The position numbers were made by a program, and so were the translations under genes. From positions 682,001 to 746,000 of the forward strand of contig NZ_JBMIRR010000027.1 in the NCBI RefSeq assembly GCF_049195245.1: a stretch of DNA of 64,000 nt, written 5' to 3'. Below, piece by piece: positions 8,377 through 16,363 of the stretch (the stretch's first letter is position 1; every line of letters begins with the position of its first letter). This DNA is from Arenimonas sp049195245 (GTDB lineage Bacteria; Pseudomonadota; Gammaproteobacteria; Xanthomonadales; Xanthomonadaceae). The notes beneath the pieces are model-generated. The model made no database searches, was not told the origin of the DNA, and saw only the letters and a list, made by a program, of their open reading frames with translations.

Positions 8377-9243
8377 TCAGGCGGCGCGCGTGGCCCTGCG
8401 CCAGGGCAAGGTCAGCGCGATACCGCCCAGCACGATCACCGAGGCGATGCCGAGGCGCCAGCCCAGCGGCTCGGACAGCAGCAGCGTGCCGGCGGCGACG
8501 GTCACCACCGGTACGACCAGCTGGCTGCTGCCGGCCACCTGTGGCGTCAGATCGCGCAAGGCCGCGTACCACACCGCGTAACCCAGGCCCGACGTGACGG
8601 CGCCGGACACGAGGGCCAGTGCGGCCCCCGCGGCGTCGATGCTCACCGTTCCCAGCCACGGAAGGCAGGCCAGCAGTGAAAGTGGCGCCGCGCGAAGGAA
8701 GTTGCCTGCCGTGGTGGCCGTGGCATCCGCCTGGCCGCGCCCGCGCAGGCTGTAGATGCCCCAGCCGATGCCGGCCAGCAGCATGCAGGCGGCGGGCCCC
8801 GCCGCAGGCGCTTCGAGTCCGGGCGACAACAGGTAGGCGAGGCCCGCCATCGCGATCACCAGTCCGGCTGCCTGCCGTGGCGTCCAGCGCGCGCCCAGGG
8901 CCAGGCCACCGGCCAGCATCGTGGCCTGCACCGCCGCAAACAGCAGCAGCGCGCCCGTGCCCGCGGTCATGCCGGTGTAGGCCCAGGAGAATCCGAGCGC
9001 GTAGGCCAGCAGGGCCAGCGCCGAGATCCAGGACCCGTGCGCCAGCGCGGCAGACCCACGCCAGGCCACCAGCGCCCACAGCACCGCCGCACCGGCAAAC
9101 AGCCTGAGCACGGTGAAGCCCAGCGGGTCGATGCCGGTCCGGTCCAGCGCGGCGCGGCACAGCAGCGAGTTGCCCGCGAACGCCAGCAGCGCGCAAACCG
9201 TCAGCAGGGTGAGGCGGGCGGCGTGCGTCAGTCGGGGAGCCAT
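8377..9243 (-). CDS. EamA-family (DMT superfamily) transporter
   Basis: A 288-residue integral membrane protein with about ten hydrophobic helices arranged as two EamA/DUF6-type repeats, the standard size of drug/metabolite transporters of the RhaT/YddG type. Substrates of the family include amino acids and other metabolites; none is indicated here. The ATG at 9243 gives the family N-terminus; the frame continues 13 codons upstream with Arg/Pro-rich residues that look untranslated. It is divergent from the DUF6164-like gene, and the start codons are 59 bp apart. Confidence 0.88.
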   Translation of the reverse strand: MAPRLTHAARLTLLTVCALLAFAGNSLLCRAALDRTGIDPLGFTVLRLFAGAAVLWALVAWRGSAALAHGSWISALALLAYALGFSWAYTGMTAGTGALLLFAAVQATMLAGGLALGARWTPRQAAGLVIAMAGLAYLLSPGLEAPAAGPAACMLLAGIGWGIYSLRGRGQADATATTAGNFLRAAPLSLLACLPWLGTVSIDAAGAALALVSGAVTSGLGYAVWYAALRDLTPQVAGSSQLVVPVVTVAAGTLLLSEPLGWRLGIASVIVLGGIALTLPWRRATRAA

Positions 9244-9290
9244 CGAATTCCGTAGGGGCGGGGCGCGGAGCGGGGCGCGCACGGTGGCGC

Positions 9291-9296
9291 TATCAT
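9291..9296 (+). promoter_or_regulatory. -10 box (TATCAT) placed for a leaderless transcript
   Basis: TATCAT is followed by exactly six bases (GCCGGC) and then the ATG at 9303, so a transcript starting at the usual distance would begin at or next to the start codon. No convincing -35 or Shine-Dalgarno is present. Confidence 0.5.
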
Positions 9297-9302
9297 GCCG
9301 GC

Positions 9303-9671
9303 ATGGCCAAGCTGCTGCTTAACCTCCGCAACGTGCCCGATGACGAAGCCGATGACGTGCGCGAGCTGATGGCCGCGCATGGCATCGAGATCTATGAAAC
9401 GCGGCCCAGCCTGTGGGGCGTGTCGGCGGGCGGCATCTGGCTGCGGCAGAAGGAGCAGGAGGCCCAGGCCCTGCAGCTGATGGCGGGCTATCAGGCCGAG
9501 CGCGGGGCGCGCGCCCGCGCCGAGCGTGAGGCCGAGCTGCGCGACGGCCGCGCCCGCAGCACCTGGCAGGGCATGCGCGAAAAGCCACTGCAGTCGGCTG
9601 CGGCGGTGCTGGGCATCCTGCTGATGATCGCCGTGGCGACACTGCCGTTCGTGCTGTTCCGCGCCGGCTAG
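9303..9671 (+). CDS. Small tail-anchored membrane protein (DUF6164-like)
   Basis: A 122-residue protein with a soluble N-terminal domain (MAKLLLNLRNVPDDEADDVR, then WGVSAGGIWL), a charged Ala/Arg/Glu helical stretch at about residues 55-85 and one C-terminal transmembrane helix (about 98-120), so it is likely tail-anchored in the inner membrane. The N-terminus resembles a lineage-restricted family that I recall as DUF6164, of unknown function. The start is supported by the TATCAT box six bases upstream rather than by a ribosome-binding site. Its stop overlaps the barstar stop on the other strand by four bases. Confidence 0.8.
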   Translation: MAKLLLNLRNVPDDEADDVRELMAAHGIEIYETRPSLWGVSAGGIWLRQKEQEAQALQLMAGYQAERGARARAEREAELRDGRARSTWQGMREKPLQSAAAVLGILLMIAVATLPFVLFRAG

Positions 9672-10105
9672 ACCGGCATCTGCGAAAACTCGTCGTCGGC
9701 CAGAGCGAGAAAGGTCCAGAAGGGCCGGCCCAGCTCGCGCCATTGCAGCGAGCAGTCCTCCAGCACCGACACCAGGCTGGCAAGCTCGTCCGGCGCCGCG
9801 TCGCGCAGCGCGTCCAGGTTCGACAGCGTCAGCACGTAGCCTTCGGCGGGCAGCCAGGACAGATCGCCCAGGGCATCGGCCAGCGCGTCCCAGGTGTGGC
9901 CGATGTCCGGCGGAAAGGCGAAGGCATCGGCGAATTGCTGCAGCAGCGCGCGCTTGTCGCGGCAGTCGGCCAGGTCCATCGTCACCAGATGCAGCCCCGA
10001 GTCGGTGGCCGCATCCTGCAGCGCAGGCAGGTCTGCGGCGGTGAGGTAGAACGCGCCGGACTGGTCCGCGTCCAGCAGCAGCGCGTGCAGCGGCGGCACG
10101 CTCAT
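9668..10105 (-). CDS. Barstar-family ribonuclease inhibitor
   Basis: A 145-residue barstar-type protein. The central region (LHLVTMDLADCRDKRALLQQ, then FPPDIGHTWDALADALGDL) is the barstar fold, including the Tyr/Trp-rich helix and acidic loop that plugs the active site of barnase-type ribonucleases. It is cytoplasmic (no signal peptide), as expected for an inhibitor that protects the producing cell. It overlaps the upstream ribonuclease gene by four bases on the same strand, so synthesis of toxin and antidote is probably coupled. It is longer than classical barstar (about 90 residues) because of N- and C-terminal extensions. Confidence 0.93.
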   Translation of the reverse strand: MSVPPLHALLLDADQSGAFYLTAADLPALQDAATDSGLHLVTMDLADCRDKRALLQQFADAFAFPPDIGHTWDALADALGDLSWLPAEGYVLTLSNLDALRDAAPDELASLVSVLEDCSLQWRELGRPFWTFLALADDEFSQMPV

Positions 10106-10557
10106 CGCACGCCCTCGATGCGGCGGAAGCTGTCGTAGTGGTCGTCGGTGTACCAGAACTCGGTCGGCGGATCGCCGCCCGTGACGATGCGGCGTGGCCC
10201 GCGGTGCGACAGGCCGGGCGTGTCCACGGTGTACTCGCGGTAGTGGCCGCGCGGGCGCGGCGGCAGGCGTCGTTCGCGGTTGCCGAACACGCCGCCGTCC
10301 TGGCGGTACGGGAAGGGGCCGCCGCGCGCGATGAGTGCAAGGGTGCGCTCGGCTTCGGGCGGAAGCGAGACCCTGGCATCCGGCCGCGCAGAGGGCGCGG
10401 GCAGGGCGGGTGGGGGCGCCGGCAGGGCGACCGTCGGCGAGGTGCTGGCCGGCGCGTCGGGTGCGGGGCGGGCGCCCGGCTCCGGCGCGGGTTGCCACCA
10501 CGTCCAGAGCAGCATCAGGACGATCGCTACGGCCAGCAGGGGTCGGAACTTGCGCAT
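10102..10557 (-). CDS. Barnase-like secreted/anchored ribonuclease
   Basis: A 151-residue protein with an N-terminal hydrophobic segment (LLAVAIVLMLLWTWW), a Pro/Ala-rich linker (about 23-62) and a guanyl-specific ribonuclease domain at about 65-150. The catalytic triad of the barnase family can be placed: Glu108 in HYREY, Arg122 or Arg123 in GPRRI, and His140 in TDDHYDSF. The N-terminus may be an uncleaved anchor or a signal peptide, placing the nuclease outside the cytoplasm. A TAGACT box (10591-10596, read on the minus strand) lies about 33 bases upstream of the ATG. The immediately downstream barstar gene makes a nuclease/inhibitor pair. Confidence 0.92.
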   Translation of the reverse strand: MRKFRPLLAVAIVLMLLWTWWQPAPEPGARPAPDAPASTSPTVALPAPPPALPAPSARPDARVSLPPEAERTLALIARGGPFPYRQDGGVFGNRERRLPPRPRGHYREYTVDTPGLSHRGPRRIVTGGDPPTEFWYTDDHYDSFRRIEGVR

Positions 10558-10684
10558 GCCGGCGTGCGTACCTGGACGGGGCTGGCGGGCAGTCTAACAA
10601 TTCGTTCCGGGCGGGCGGCGAGGCTTGTCGATCCGGCTTGCGAGCGGCAGGCTGTCGCTGGCCTGGACAGCGCGGGAAACGAGG

Positions 10685-11263
10685 ATGATGTTGGCGTGGC
10701 TGCTGATCGCGGGTCTGGCGTCGCCATTGGCGGCGCGCGCCGGCGTGGTCGATGAAGGCCCGGTCGTGCATGAGCAGCGGGTCTACTACGACCTGCGCGC
10801 CACCAGCCTGCGTGAGCTGCGGCGCGAGATGCGCGAACGCAAGGCGCTGGCGGGCATCGACGGCAAGGCGCTGGGCTTGACGCGCCAGAACATCGCCACC
10901 GAATTCACGCTGATGCCCCAGGGCCGCGGCTGCCGGCTGGAAAACGTGCGCGTCACCCTGTCCATCACGATCCACTTGCCGCGCTGGTCGCCGCCAAGGA
11001 CGCCGGCGCCCTTCCTGCAGGAACGATGGGACCGGATGATTACGGGATTGACGGTCCACGAGGAAGGTCATCGCGACAACGCAATCGCGGCCGCCAGGGA
11101 GCTGCACCGTGCATTGATGGCGCTGGGGGAGTCTCGCAACTGCCTCGCGCTGGAGCGTGCCGCCCGCCGCGCCAGCTTCCAGGCCCAGCTTCGCTTCCGG
11201 CTGCGCGACCGCCATTACGACCGCCAGACCCGGCACGGTGAAACGCAGGGATCGGTGCTCTAG
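10685..11263 (+). CDS. DUF922-type secreted zinc protease
   Basis: A 192-residue protein with a signal peptide (MMLAWLLIAGLASPLAARA) and the DUF922 domain, a predicted secreted Zn-dependent protease family. The zinc-binding HEEGHRD motif is at about residue 127, and two Cys flank the domain. GAGG directly precedes the double ATG, so translation may use the second ATG three bases on. An upstream TTG at 10625 is in frame but would put a 20-residue polar stretch before the signal peptide. It is divergent from the ribonuclease gene, with about 127 bp between them. Confidence 0.78.
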   Translation: MMLAWLLIAGLASPLAARAGVVDEGPVVHEQRVYYDLRATSLRELRREMRERKALAGIDGKALGLTRQNIATEFTLMPQGRGCRLENVRVTLSITIHLPRWSPPRTPAPFLQERWDRMITGLTVHEEGHRDNAIAAARELHRALMALGESRNCLALERAARRASFQAQLRFRLRDRHYDRQTRHGETQGSVL

Positions 11264-11329
11264 GCGGCCGGCTTGGGTTCGGGTGGCATTGTGTGGACAA
11301 TGCGGGACCCGCGCCCGTTCCAGGACCCG

Positions 11330-12970
11330 ATGCCCATGACGCCTTCCGCGATGCCGACCGAGACCGCCGCCGATCCCAAGGCACCGCTGCCGCGCCAGAT
11401 CCCCTACATCATCGGCAACGAGGCCTGCGAGCGTTTCAGCTTCTACGGCATGCGCAACATCCTGGTGGAGTTCCTGGCCGGCAGCGTGCTGCTGGCGGCG
11501 CTGCCGCTGATCGACCGGCAGGGCCACGCCAAGGACATCTTCCACACCTTCGTGATCGGCGTGTACTTCTTCCCGCTGCTGGGTGGCTGGCTGTCGGACC
11601 GCTACTTCGGCAAGTACAACACCGTGCTGTGGTTCTCGCTGATCTACTGCGCGGGCCATGCCTGCCTGGCGCTGTTCGAGGACAACCGCAACGGCTTCTT
11701 CACTGGCCTGTTCCTGATCGCCCTCGGCTCCGGCGGCATCAAACCGCTGGTGGTCTCCTTCGTCGGCGACCAGTTCGACCAGACCAACAAACACCGCGCA
11801 CGCGTGGTGTTCGATGCCTTCTACTGGATCATCAACTTCGGTTCCTTCTTTGCCTCGCTGCTGATGCCGCTGGTGCTGAAGAACTGGGGGCCGGCATGGG
11901 CCTTCGGCATCCCGGGCGTGCTGATGTTCATCGCCACCGTCATTTTCTGGGCGGGTCGCCGCCAGTACGTCAACGTGCCGCCGTCCGGGCCGGATCCGAA
12001 TTCCTTCCTGAGCGTGGTGCGTACCGCGCTGCGCACCGGCAGCCCGGGACCCGGCACCGTCATCGCGGGCCTGGGCATCGCGGCCGCTGTGCTGATGATG
12101 GTCCTGTGGGTCAGTGGCGCCGGAATCTGGCCCGAAGGCTGGGGCTTCGTGATCACGGCCTGCCTGGCCCTGGGCACGCTGATTGGCACCGTCGGCTGGG
12201 GCGCTTCGCTGCAGCTGGAGCGGGCCCGCGGCCTGCATCCGGACGAATCCATCGATGGCGTGCGCGCGGTGTTGCGCATCCTGATCGTGTTCGCGCTGGT
12301 GACGCCGTTCTGGTCGCTGTTCGACCAGAAGGCCTCGACCTGGGTGCTGCAGGGCGGCGAAATGGTGATGCCGACGTTCTCGGCATTGCCCGACGGCATC
12401 GCCGCCTTCCTGCGTGGCTGGTTCGCGTCGCCCTCGCAGATGCAGGCGCTCAATCCGCTGTTCGTGATGATGCTGATCCCGTTCAACAACATCGTGCTGT
12501 ATCCGGCGCTGCGCCGGTTCGGTTTCAATCCCACGCCGCTCAAGCGCATGGCCTGGGGCATCGCGTTTTCCGCGGTGGCGTGGGTGATCGCCGGCTGGAT
12601 CCAGCTCGAGCTCGACTCCGGTGCCCAACTCTCCATCGGCTGGCAGACCTGGCCCTACGTGCTGCTGACCTTCGGCGAAGTGCTGGTCTCGGCCACCGCG
12701 CTGGAGTTCGCCTACAGCCAGGCGCCGCACGCGATGAAGGGCGTGATCATGGCCTTCTGGTACCTCACCAGCACCTTCGGCGGCCTGTGGGTGCTGCTGA
12801 CCAACAACACCGTGCGCGACCCGGCGGTGATCGGCTGGATCCAGGCCCAGGGCTGGAGCGAGAACGCCTTCCTGATGTTCTTCTTCGCGGTGTTCGCGAT
12901 GGTGGCCGCGGCGGCTTTCGCCCTGTATGCCCGCACGTATCCGATGCAGGACAACTACCGGAAGGTCTGA
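11330..12970 (+). CDS. POT-family proton-coupled peptide transporter
   Basis: A 546-residue inner-membrane protein of the proton-dependent oligopeptide transporter family (PTR2/DtpA type), importing di- and tripeptides. The family signature EACERFSFYGMRN occurs near the N-terminus, and GSGGIKPLVVSFVGDQF matches the second POT motif. About 14 hydrophobic helices can be counted. Start choice is uncertain among ATGs at 11330, 11336 and 11348; AGGA lies five bases before the first. It fits with the S9 and M3 peptidases and the OPT transporter in the window as part of peptide utilisation. It converges on the diguanylate cyclase gene. Confidence 0.93.
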   Translation: MPMTPSAMPTETAADPKAPLPRQIPYIIGNEACERFSFYGMRNILVEFLAGSVLLAALPLIDRQGHAKDIFHTFVIGVYFFPLLGGWLSDRYFGKYNTVLWFSLIYCAGHACLALFEDNRNGFFTGLFLIALGSGGIKPLVVSFVGDQFDQTNKHRARVVFDAFYWIINFGSFFASLLMPLVLKNWGPAWAFGIPGVLMFIATVIFWAGRRQYVNVPPSGPDPNSFLSVVRTALRTGSPGPGTVIAGLGIAAAVLMMVLWVSGAGIWPEGWGFVITACLALGTLIGTVGWGASLQLERARGLHPDESIDGVRAVLRILIVFALVTPFWSLFDQKASTWVLQGGEMVMPTFSALPDGIAAFLRGWFASPSQMQALNPLFVMMLIPFNNIVLYPALRRFGFNPTPLKRMAWGIAFSAVAWVIAGWIQLELDSGAQLSIGWQTWPYVLLTFGEVLVSATALEFAYSQAPHAMKGVIMAFWYLTSTFGGLWVLLTNNTVRDPAVIGWIQAQGWSENAFLMFFFAVFAMVAAAAFALYARTYPMQDNYRKV

Positions 12971-12986
12971 CGACCCGGGTCGCGTT

Positions 12987-14153
12987 CTAGGCCAGGCCCG
13001 CAGGCATGGCGTGGACCTGGTCGCGGCCCGCGCGCTTGGCGCCGTACATGGCCTGATCGGCACGTTTGAGCAGGCCGGCCAGATCGTGGTCCTGCTCTCC
13101 GAGGGTGGCGACACCAATCGACACGCGCAGCTGGACCGGTTTGCCATGGGCGATCAGGTACACGCCCGCGACGGCGTCCTGCAGATGCCGGGCGATCGCC
13201 TCGGCGCCGGGCAGGGCAGTATCGGGAAGCAGTACTGCAAATTCCTCGCCGCCCTGGCGACCCACCAGATCCTGCGGACGCAGCGCGGCTCGCATGGCCT
13301 TGGCCGCCAGCACCAGCGCCTGGTCGCCGACATCGTGTCCGTAGGCGTCGTTGATCCGCTTGAAGTGGTCCAGGTCCATGATCAGCAGGGAGCTGGGCCG
13401 GGTCGGCGATTGCGCCAGGTGTGCGCCCGCGCGCTCGAGGAAGGCATGCCGGGTCAGCAGGCCGGTCAGGCTGTCGGTGTTGGCCAGGTGCTCCAACCGC
13501 TGCAGCAGCCGGTCGCTGCCCATCAACACGAAACCGAGGCTGGCCACGGCGGGTGCCAGCATCGCACCCCCCAGCAGCAGCGTCTCACCCCAGGGCTGTT
13601 GCACCCAGGCGCGGGCCGCGCTGCCGTCGGGCAGGAACAGCAGCGTTCCGCGGATGCATAGCACGAGTGCGCACACGCCGAACGACGCGGCCACCACCAG
13701 GGCGTTGCTGCCAGTCGCCGCCTTGCGCTGACTCCAGGCCACGATGGACGTGCTGGCGGCCAGCCCCGCGCACAGCAGCGACAGCAGGCCGGTGCGCATG
13801 GGCTGCCCCGGATGGGTGAACAGCATCAGCAGGCTTGCCAGCGCCACCAGCAGCACGGGTGCCGCGAACCATGGCGAATCCGGCATGCGGCCCCGGCATG
13901 CCACCAGCGCGCGCAGGTATTCCACGAACGAGGCGATGATGAGGGTCTTGCCGGGCACTGCCAGCGAAGGAAGGTCATCGGCCCACTCCAGCAGCAACCA
14001 TCCCGCGGGCGCCAGCACGATCGCGCGTGCCCACAGGCGCTGGGCGCAGGCCAGTTCGCGCGGCTGCCTGGACGCGGCCGCATACAGGCCCGCGGCCATC
14101 GCGGCCGACGCCAGCAGCGCAATCAACGCAGTGGTGAATGGATCCAGTTGCAA
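12987..14153 (-). CDS. Membrane-bound GGDEF diguanylate cyclase
   Basis: A protein of about 388 residues: six or more transmembrane helices (about residues 5-215) followed by a C-terminal GGDEF domain (about 230-385) that makes cyclic di-GMP. The active-site motif is RQGGEEFAVLLP, a functional GGEEF form, with NTDSLTGLLTR and DLDHFKRINDAYGHDVGD conserved before it. I see no EAL domain and no clear RxxD inhibitory site. The start is ambiguous: a TTG at 14153 has GGGGGAGG five bases upstream, while a GTG at 14177 gives a protein eight residues longer but has no ribosome-binding site. It follows the SDR gene on the same strand by 60 bp. Confidence 0.88.
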   Translation of the reverse strand: MQLDPFTTALIALLASAAMAAGLYAAASRQPRELACAQRLWARAIVLAPAGWLLLEWADDLPSLAVPGKTLIIASFVEYLRALVACRGRMPDSPWFAAPVLLVALASLLMLFTHPGQPMRTGLLSLLCAGLAASTSIVAWSQRKAATGSNALVVAASFGVCALVLCIRGTLLFLPDGSAARAWVQQPWGETLLLGGAMLAPAVASLGFVLMGSDRLLQRLEHLANTDSLTGLLTRHAFLERAGAHLAQSPTRPSSLLIMDLDHFKRINDAYGHDVGDQALVLAAKAMRAALRPQDLVGRQGGEEFAVLLPDTALPGAEAIARHLQDAVAGVYLIAHGKPVQLRVSIGVATLGEQDHDLAGLLKRADQAMYGAKRAGRDQVHAMPAGLA

Positions 14154-14213
14154 GCGGGCCTCCCCCGGCGCCGCCACGGCCGCGCGAAGGCTAGCACGGT
14201 TGGGCCGGCGGTC

Positions 14214-15188
14214 TCAGGCGGGATCCGGCTGCAGCCGGGGCGACCGGACGTCACCCGGAGCGTCCGCGCCGACCGGGCGCGGCGCGCGGCCCAGCAGCGC
14301 CGGAAGATGGTTGATGCGCGGGCAATTGTCGCGCCGCAACAGTTCCCAGTGTCCGAAGGAGAAGGGCGTGGCATGGACCAGGTCGCAGGCATGGCTGCCC
14401 AGTCGCGCCAGCCAACCCGGGATGAGCAGCACACGCGCGGGCCTTGGGCTGTGCAACCTGCGCAGTCGCGCCAGGTAGTCCCGCAGGGACAAGGCCTCCA
14501 GGCCGCCCAATTCGAACTCCGCCATGCCGGCTTCGTCGGTGATCGGGTGTGCGAGCCGGGCCAGCGCCTCGCCCAGGTCCTGCACATCCAGGGCGGCGAT
14601 GCGCCCGGTGGCATCGGCGGGCAGCACGTGCACGGGCCAGCGCGCGACGCGGCGGATCCAGCGCGCCCCGTAGCCACCGTGCGGGGCATCGAGCAGGGAA
14701 GGGCGGACAATACACCCCGTCGCGCCCGAGGCCTTCAGCGCCGCCTCGCCGTCGCACTTGGAGCGCAGGAAGCCACTGCGGGCGGGAAGGTCCAGGCCCA
14801 GGGCCGAGACATGCACCAGGCGCACGCCGCTACGACGGCAGGCTTCAGCCAGTGCCGCGGGCGCCTGGTGATGCACGCGCTGATAGGTTTCTCGTCCGCG
14901 TTGCCGCAGGATTCCCACGCAGTTGACCACGACGCGGATTTCGGCGAGCAGGGGAATCCATGCGTCCGCCGTCAGCAGGGCTTCGAATCGAGCCTTCCGG
15001 CGGGGGCAGCCACGCGCCGCCGCGGGAAGCCGATGGTCGATCCGGCCGGGATGCCGACTGCCAATCACGGGCGCATGGCCCTGGGCCAGCAGGGCCTGCA
15101 CCGCATGGCGACCGATGAAGCCAGCGCCGCCCAGGACCAGGGTCTGGCCCGGCCGGGCGGGCACGTCGATGAGGTCGTCTCGGCGCAT
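14214..15188 (-). CDS. Extended SDR / NAD(P)-binding epimerase-like protein
   Basis: A 324-residue Rossmann-fold protein of the atypical SDR / NDUFA9-like type. The nucleotide-binding GGAGFIGRHAV begins at residue 19, and a mid-domain VHVSALG precedes the segment SKCDGEAALK, which takes the place of the usual YxxxK-type catalytic stretch. Such proteins bind NAD(P) and may act on quinones or lipids; no substrate can be named. GGAGG seven bases before the ATG supports the start. It is transcribed away from the GbsR-type regulator, across a 22-bp palindrome, and so is the likely regulated gene. Confidence 0.85.
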   Translation of the reverse strand: MRRDDLIDVPARPGQTLVLGGAGFIGRHAVQALLAQGHAPVIGSRHPGRIDHRLPAAARGCPRRKARFEALLTADAWIPLLAEIRVVVNCVGILRQRGRETYQRVHHQAPAALAEACRRSGVRLVHVSALGLDLPARSGFLRSKCDGEAALKASGATGCIVRPSLLDAPHGGYGARWIRRVARWPVHVLPADATGRIAALDVQDLGEALARLAHPITDEAGMAEFELGGLEALSLRDYLARLRRLHSPRPARVLLIPGWLARLGSHACDLVHATPFSFGHWELLRRDNCPRINHLPALLGRAPRPVGADAPGDVRSPRLQPDPA

Positions 15189-15210
15189 GTTCGCCTCCGT
15201 TTCAGACAGT

Positions 15211-15232
15211 TATTTCTGTCTTGACAGAAATA
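15211..15232. promoter_or_regulatory. 22-bp perfect palindrome, probable operator of the GbsR-type regulator
   Basis: The half-sites TATTTCTGTC and GACAGAAATA are separated by TT. The site lies between the divergent SDR (start 15188) and regulator (start 15290) genes, in an AT-rich island unlike the flanking DNA. The right half carries TTGACA (15221-15226), a good -35 for rightward transcription, so a bound repressor would cover the promoter. A second, overlapping inverted repeat (AGACAG at 15204, CTGTCT at 15216) is also visible. Confidence 0.75.
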
Positions 15233-15289
15233 TATGCCGGAACTAACCTGCATGCAAGCCATGCTCCGGCTGTTCCCAGAGGATCGCTC

Positions 15290-15850
15290 ATGACCGAGTC
15301 CGCCGCCGCCTATGCCACCGACCCGCTCAGCCCGCTGAGCCGACGTTTCGTCATGCATTGGGGCGAGATGGGCTCGCGCTGGGGCGTGAACCGGACCGTC
15401 GCGCAGGTGCATGCCCTGTTGTTCCTGGCCGGGAAGCCGATGGATGCGGAGACCATTGCCGGCGTTCTGGCTGTCGCCCGGTCCAACGTGAGCAACAGCC
15501 TGCGCGAGCTGATGAATCTCAAACTGGTGCGGGTGGTGCACCAGCTGGGCGAGCGTCGCGATCACTTCGAGACCTCGCGCGACGTCTGGGAGCTGTTCCG
15601 CACCGTGGTGCGCGAGCGCAAGGCGCGCGAGTTCGACCCTACCGTGGCCATGCTCACCGAGCTGAGCCAGGATCCCGCCCTGGCCGGGGAAGACCCCGAG
15701 GCGCGCAAGCGCATCCTGGATACCCTGGCCCTGATGACCGCGCTGTCTTCCTGGGGCGAGGAGATGCTGCGGCTGGAGCCCGCCACGCTGATGAAGGTGA
15801 TGAAGCTCGGCAGCCGCATCCAGAAACTCCTCCGGGACAACAAGGCATGA
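15290..15850 (+). CDS. GbsR/MarR-type winged-helix regulator
   Basis: A 186-residue transcription factor of the GbsR branch of the MarR-like superfamily: a long N-terminal helix (RRFVMHWGEMGSRWGVNRTVAQ), a winged helix-turn-helix at about residues 50-95 (MDAETIAGVLAVARSNVSNS) and a C-terminal helical dimerisation region. It probably regulates its own unit and the divergent SDR gene through the palindrome about 58 bases upstream of its start. AGAGGA lies 6-11 bases before the ATG. It overlaps the next gene by ATGA. Family members respond to small ligands; the signal here is unknown. Confidence 0.9.
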   Translation: MTESAAAYATDPLSPLSRRFVMHWGEMGSRWGVNRTVAQVHALLFLAGKPMDAETIAGVLAVARSNVSNSLRELMNLKLVRVVHQLGERRDHFETSRDVWELFRTVVRERKAREFDPTVAMLTELSQDPALAGEDPEARKRILDTLALMTALSSWGEEMLRLEPATLMKVMKLGSRIQKLLRDNKA

Positions 15851-16323
15851 GCACCACCGCCTGGCCGCTGGTGATCTACTACGATGCGTCCTGCCCGCTG
15901 TGCCGGGAGGAGATGCACGCGCTGAAGGACTTCGATGCGCATTCGCTTCTGGAACTTCGCGACGCATCGGCCGCCGGATTCACCGATCCGCAGCTGTCGC
16001 AGGCCGGCATCGCCCAAGCCGACCTCATGCGCCTGATCCACGCCCGGGATTCGGCGGGACAGTGGTACCGCGGCGTCGAAGTGTTCGAGCGGGCCTACCG
16101 CGCGGCCGGTCTGGAGGCCGTCGCCGCGGTGTGGGCGCAACCGCGGCTCAGGCCGGTCTGGGACCGCCTGTACCCTTGGGTTGCGCGCTTCCGCCAGCCC
16201 CTGTCACGACTGCATCTGAACCGCCTCTACGGCTGGCTGGTGCGCCGCGCCGCGCGCCGCGCCCAGGAAAAGTCGCGCGCCTGCGCCGAGGGCCGCTGCG
16301 AGTTGCCCCCGCCGTTGCCATGA
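15847..16323 (+). CDS. DCC-family (DUF393) thiol-disulfide oxidoreductase-like protein
   Basis: A 158-residue DUF393/DCC protein named for the CxxC near its N-terminus, here YYDASCPLCREEM (Cys15 and Cys18). The fold is thioredoxin-like and the family is thought to be redox-active, but no member function is firmly known. The C-terminal third is rich in Trp/Arg (VWDRLYPWVARFRQPLSRL), matching the usual family extension. It is translationally coupled to the regulator by a 4-base overlap. Together with the divergent SDR this gives a possible three-gene redox module under one operator. Confidence 0.9.
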   Translation: MSTTAWPLVIYYDASCPLCREEMHALKDFDAHSLLELRDASAAGFTDPQLSQAGIAQADLMRLIHARDSAGQWYRGVEVFERAYRAAGLEAVAAVWAQPRLRPVWDRLYPWVARFRQPLSRLHLNRLYGWLVRRAARRAQEKSRACAEGRCELPPPLP

Positions 16324-16351
16324 CCCTTGCGTTTCCCGCCGCGCGCCTTGC

Positions 16352-16357
16352 TAGGCT
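16352..16357 (+). promoter_or_regulatory. -10 box (TAGGCT) placed for a leaderless transcript
   Basis: TAGGCT, preceded by TGC as in an extended -10, is followed by six bases (GGCGCC) and then the ATG of the acyltransferase. TTGCGT, 19 bases upstream, is a possible -35. There is no Shine-Dalgarno. Confidence 0.5.
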
Positions 16358-16363
16358 GGCGCC

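Noticed and set aside
10106..13147. Long minus-strand extension upstream of barstar
   Set aside because: Only the last 145 codons match barstar; the rest is antisense to the POT and DUF922 genes and out of frame with the ribonuclease.
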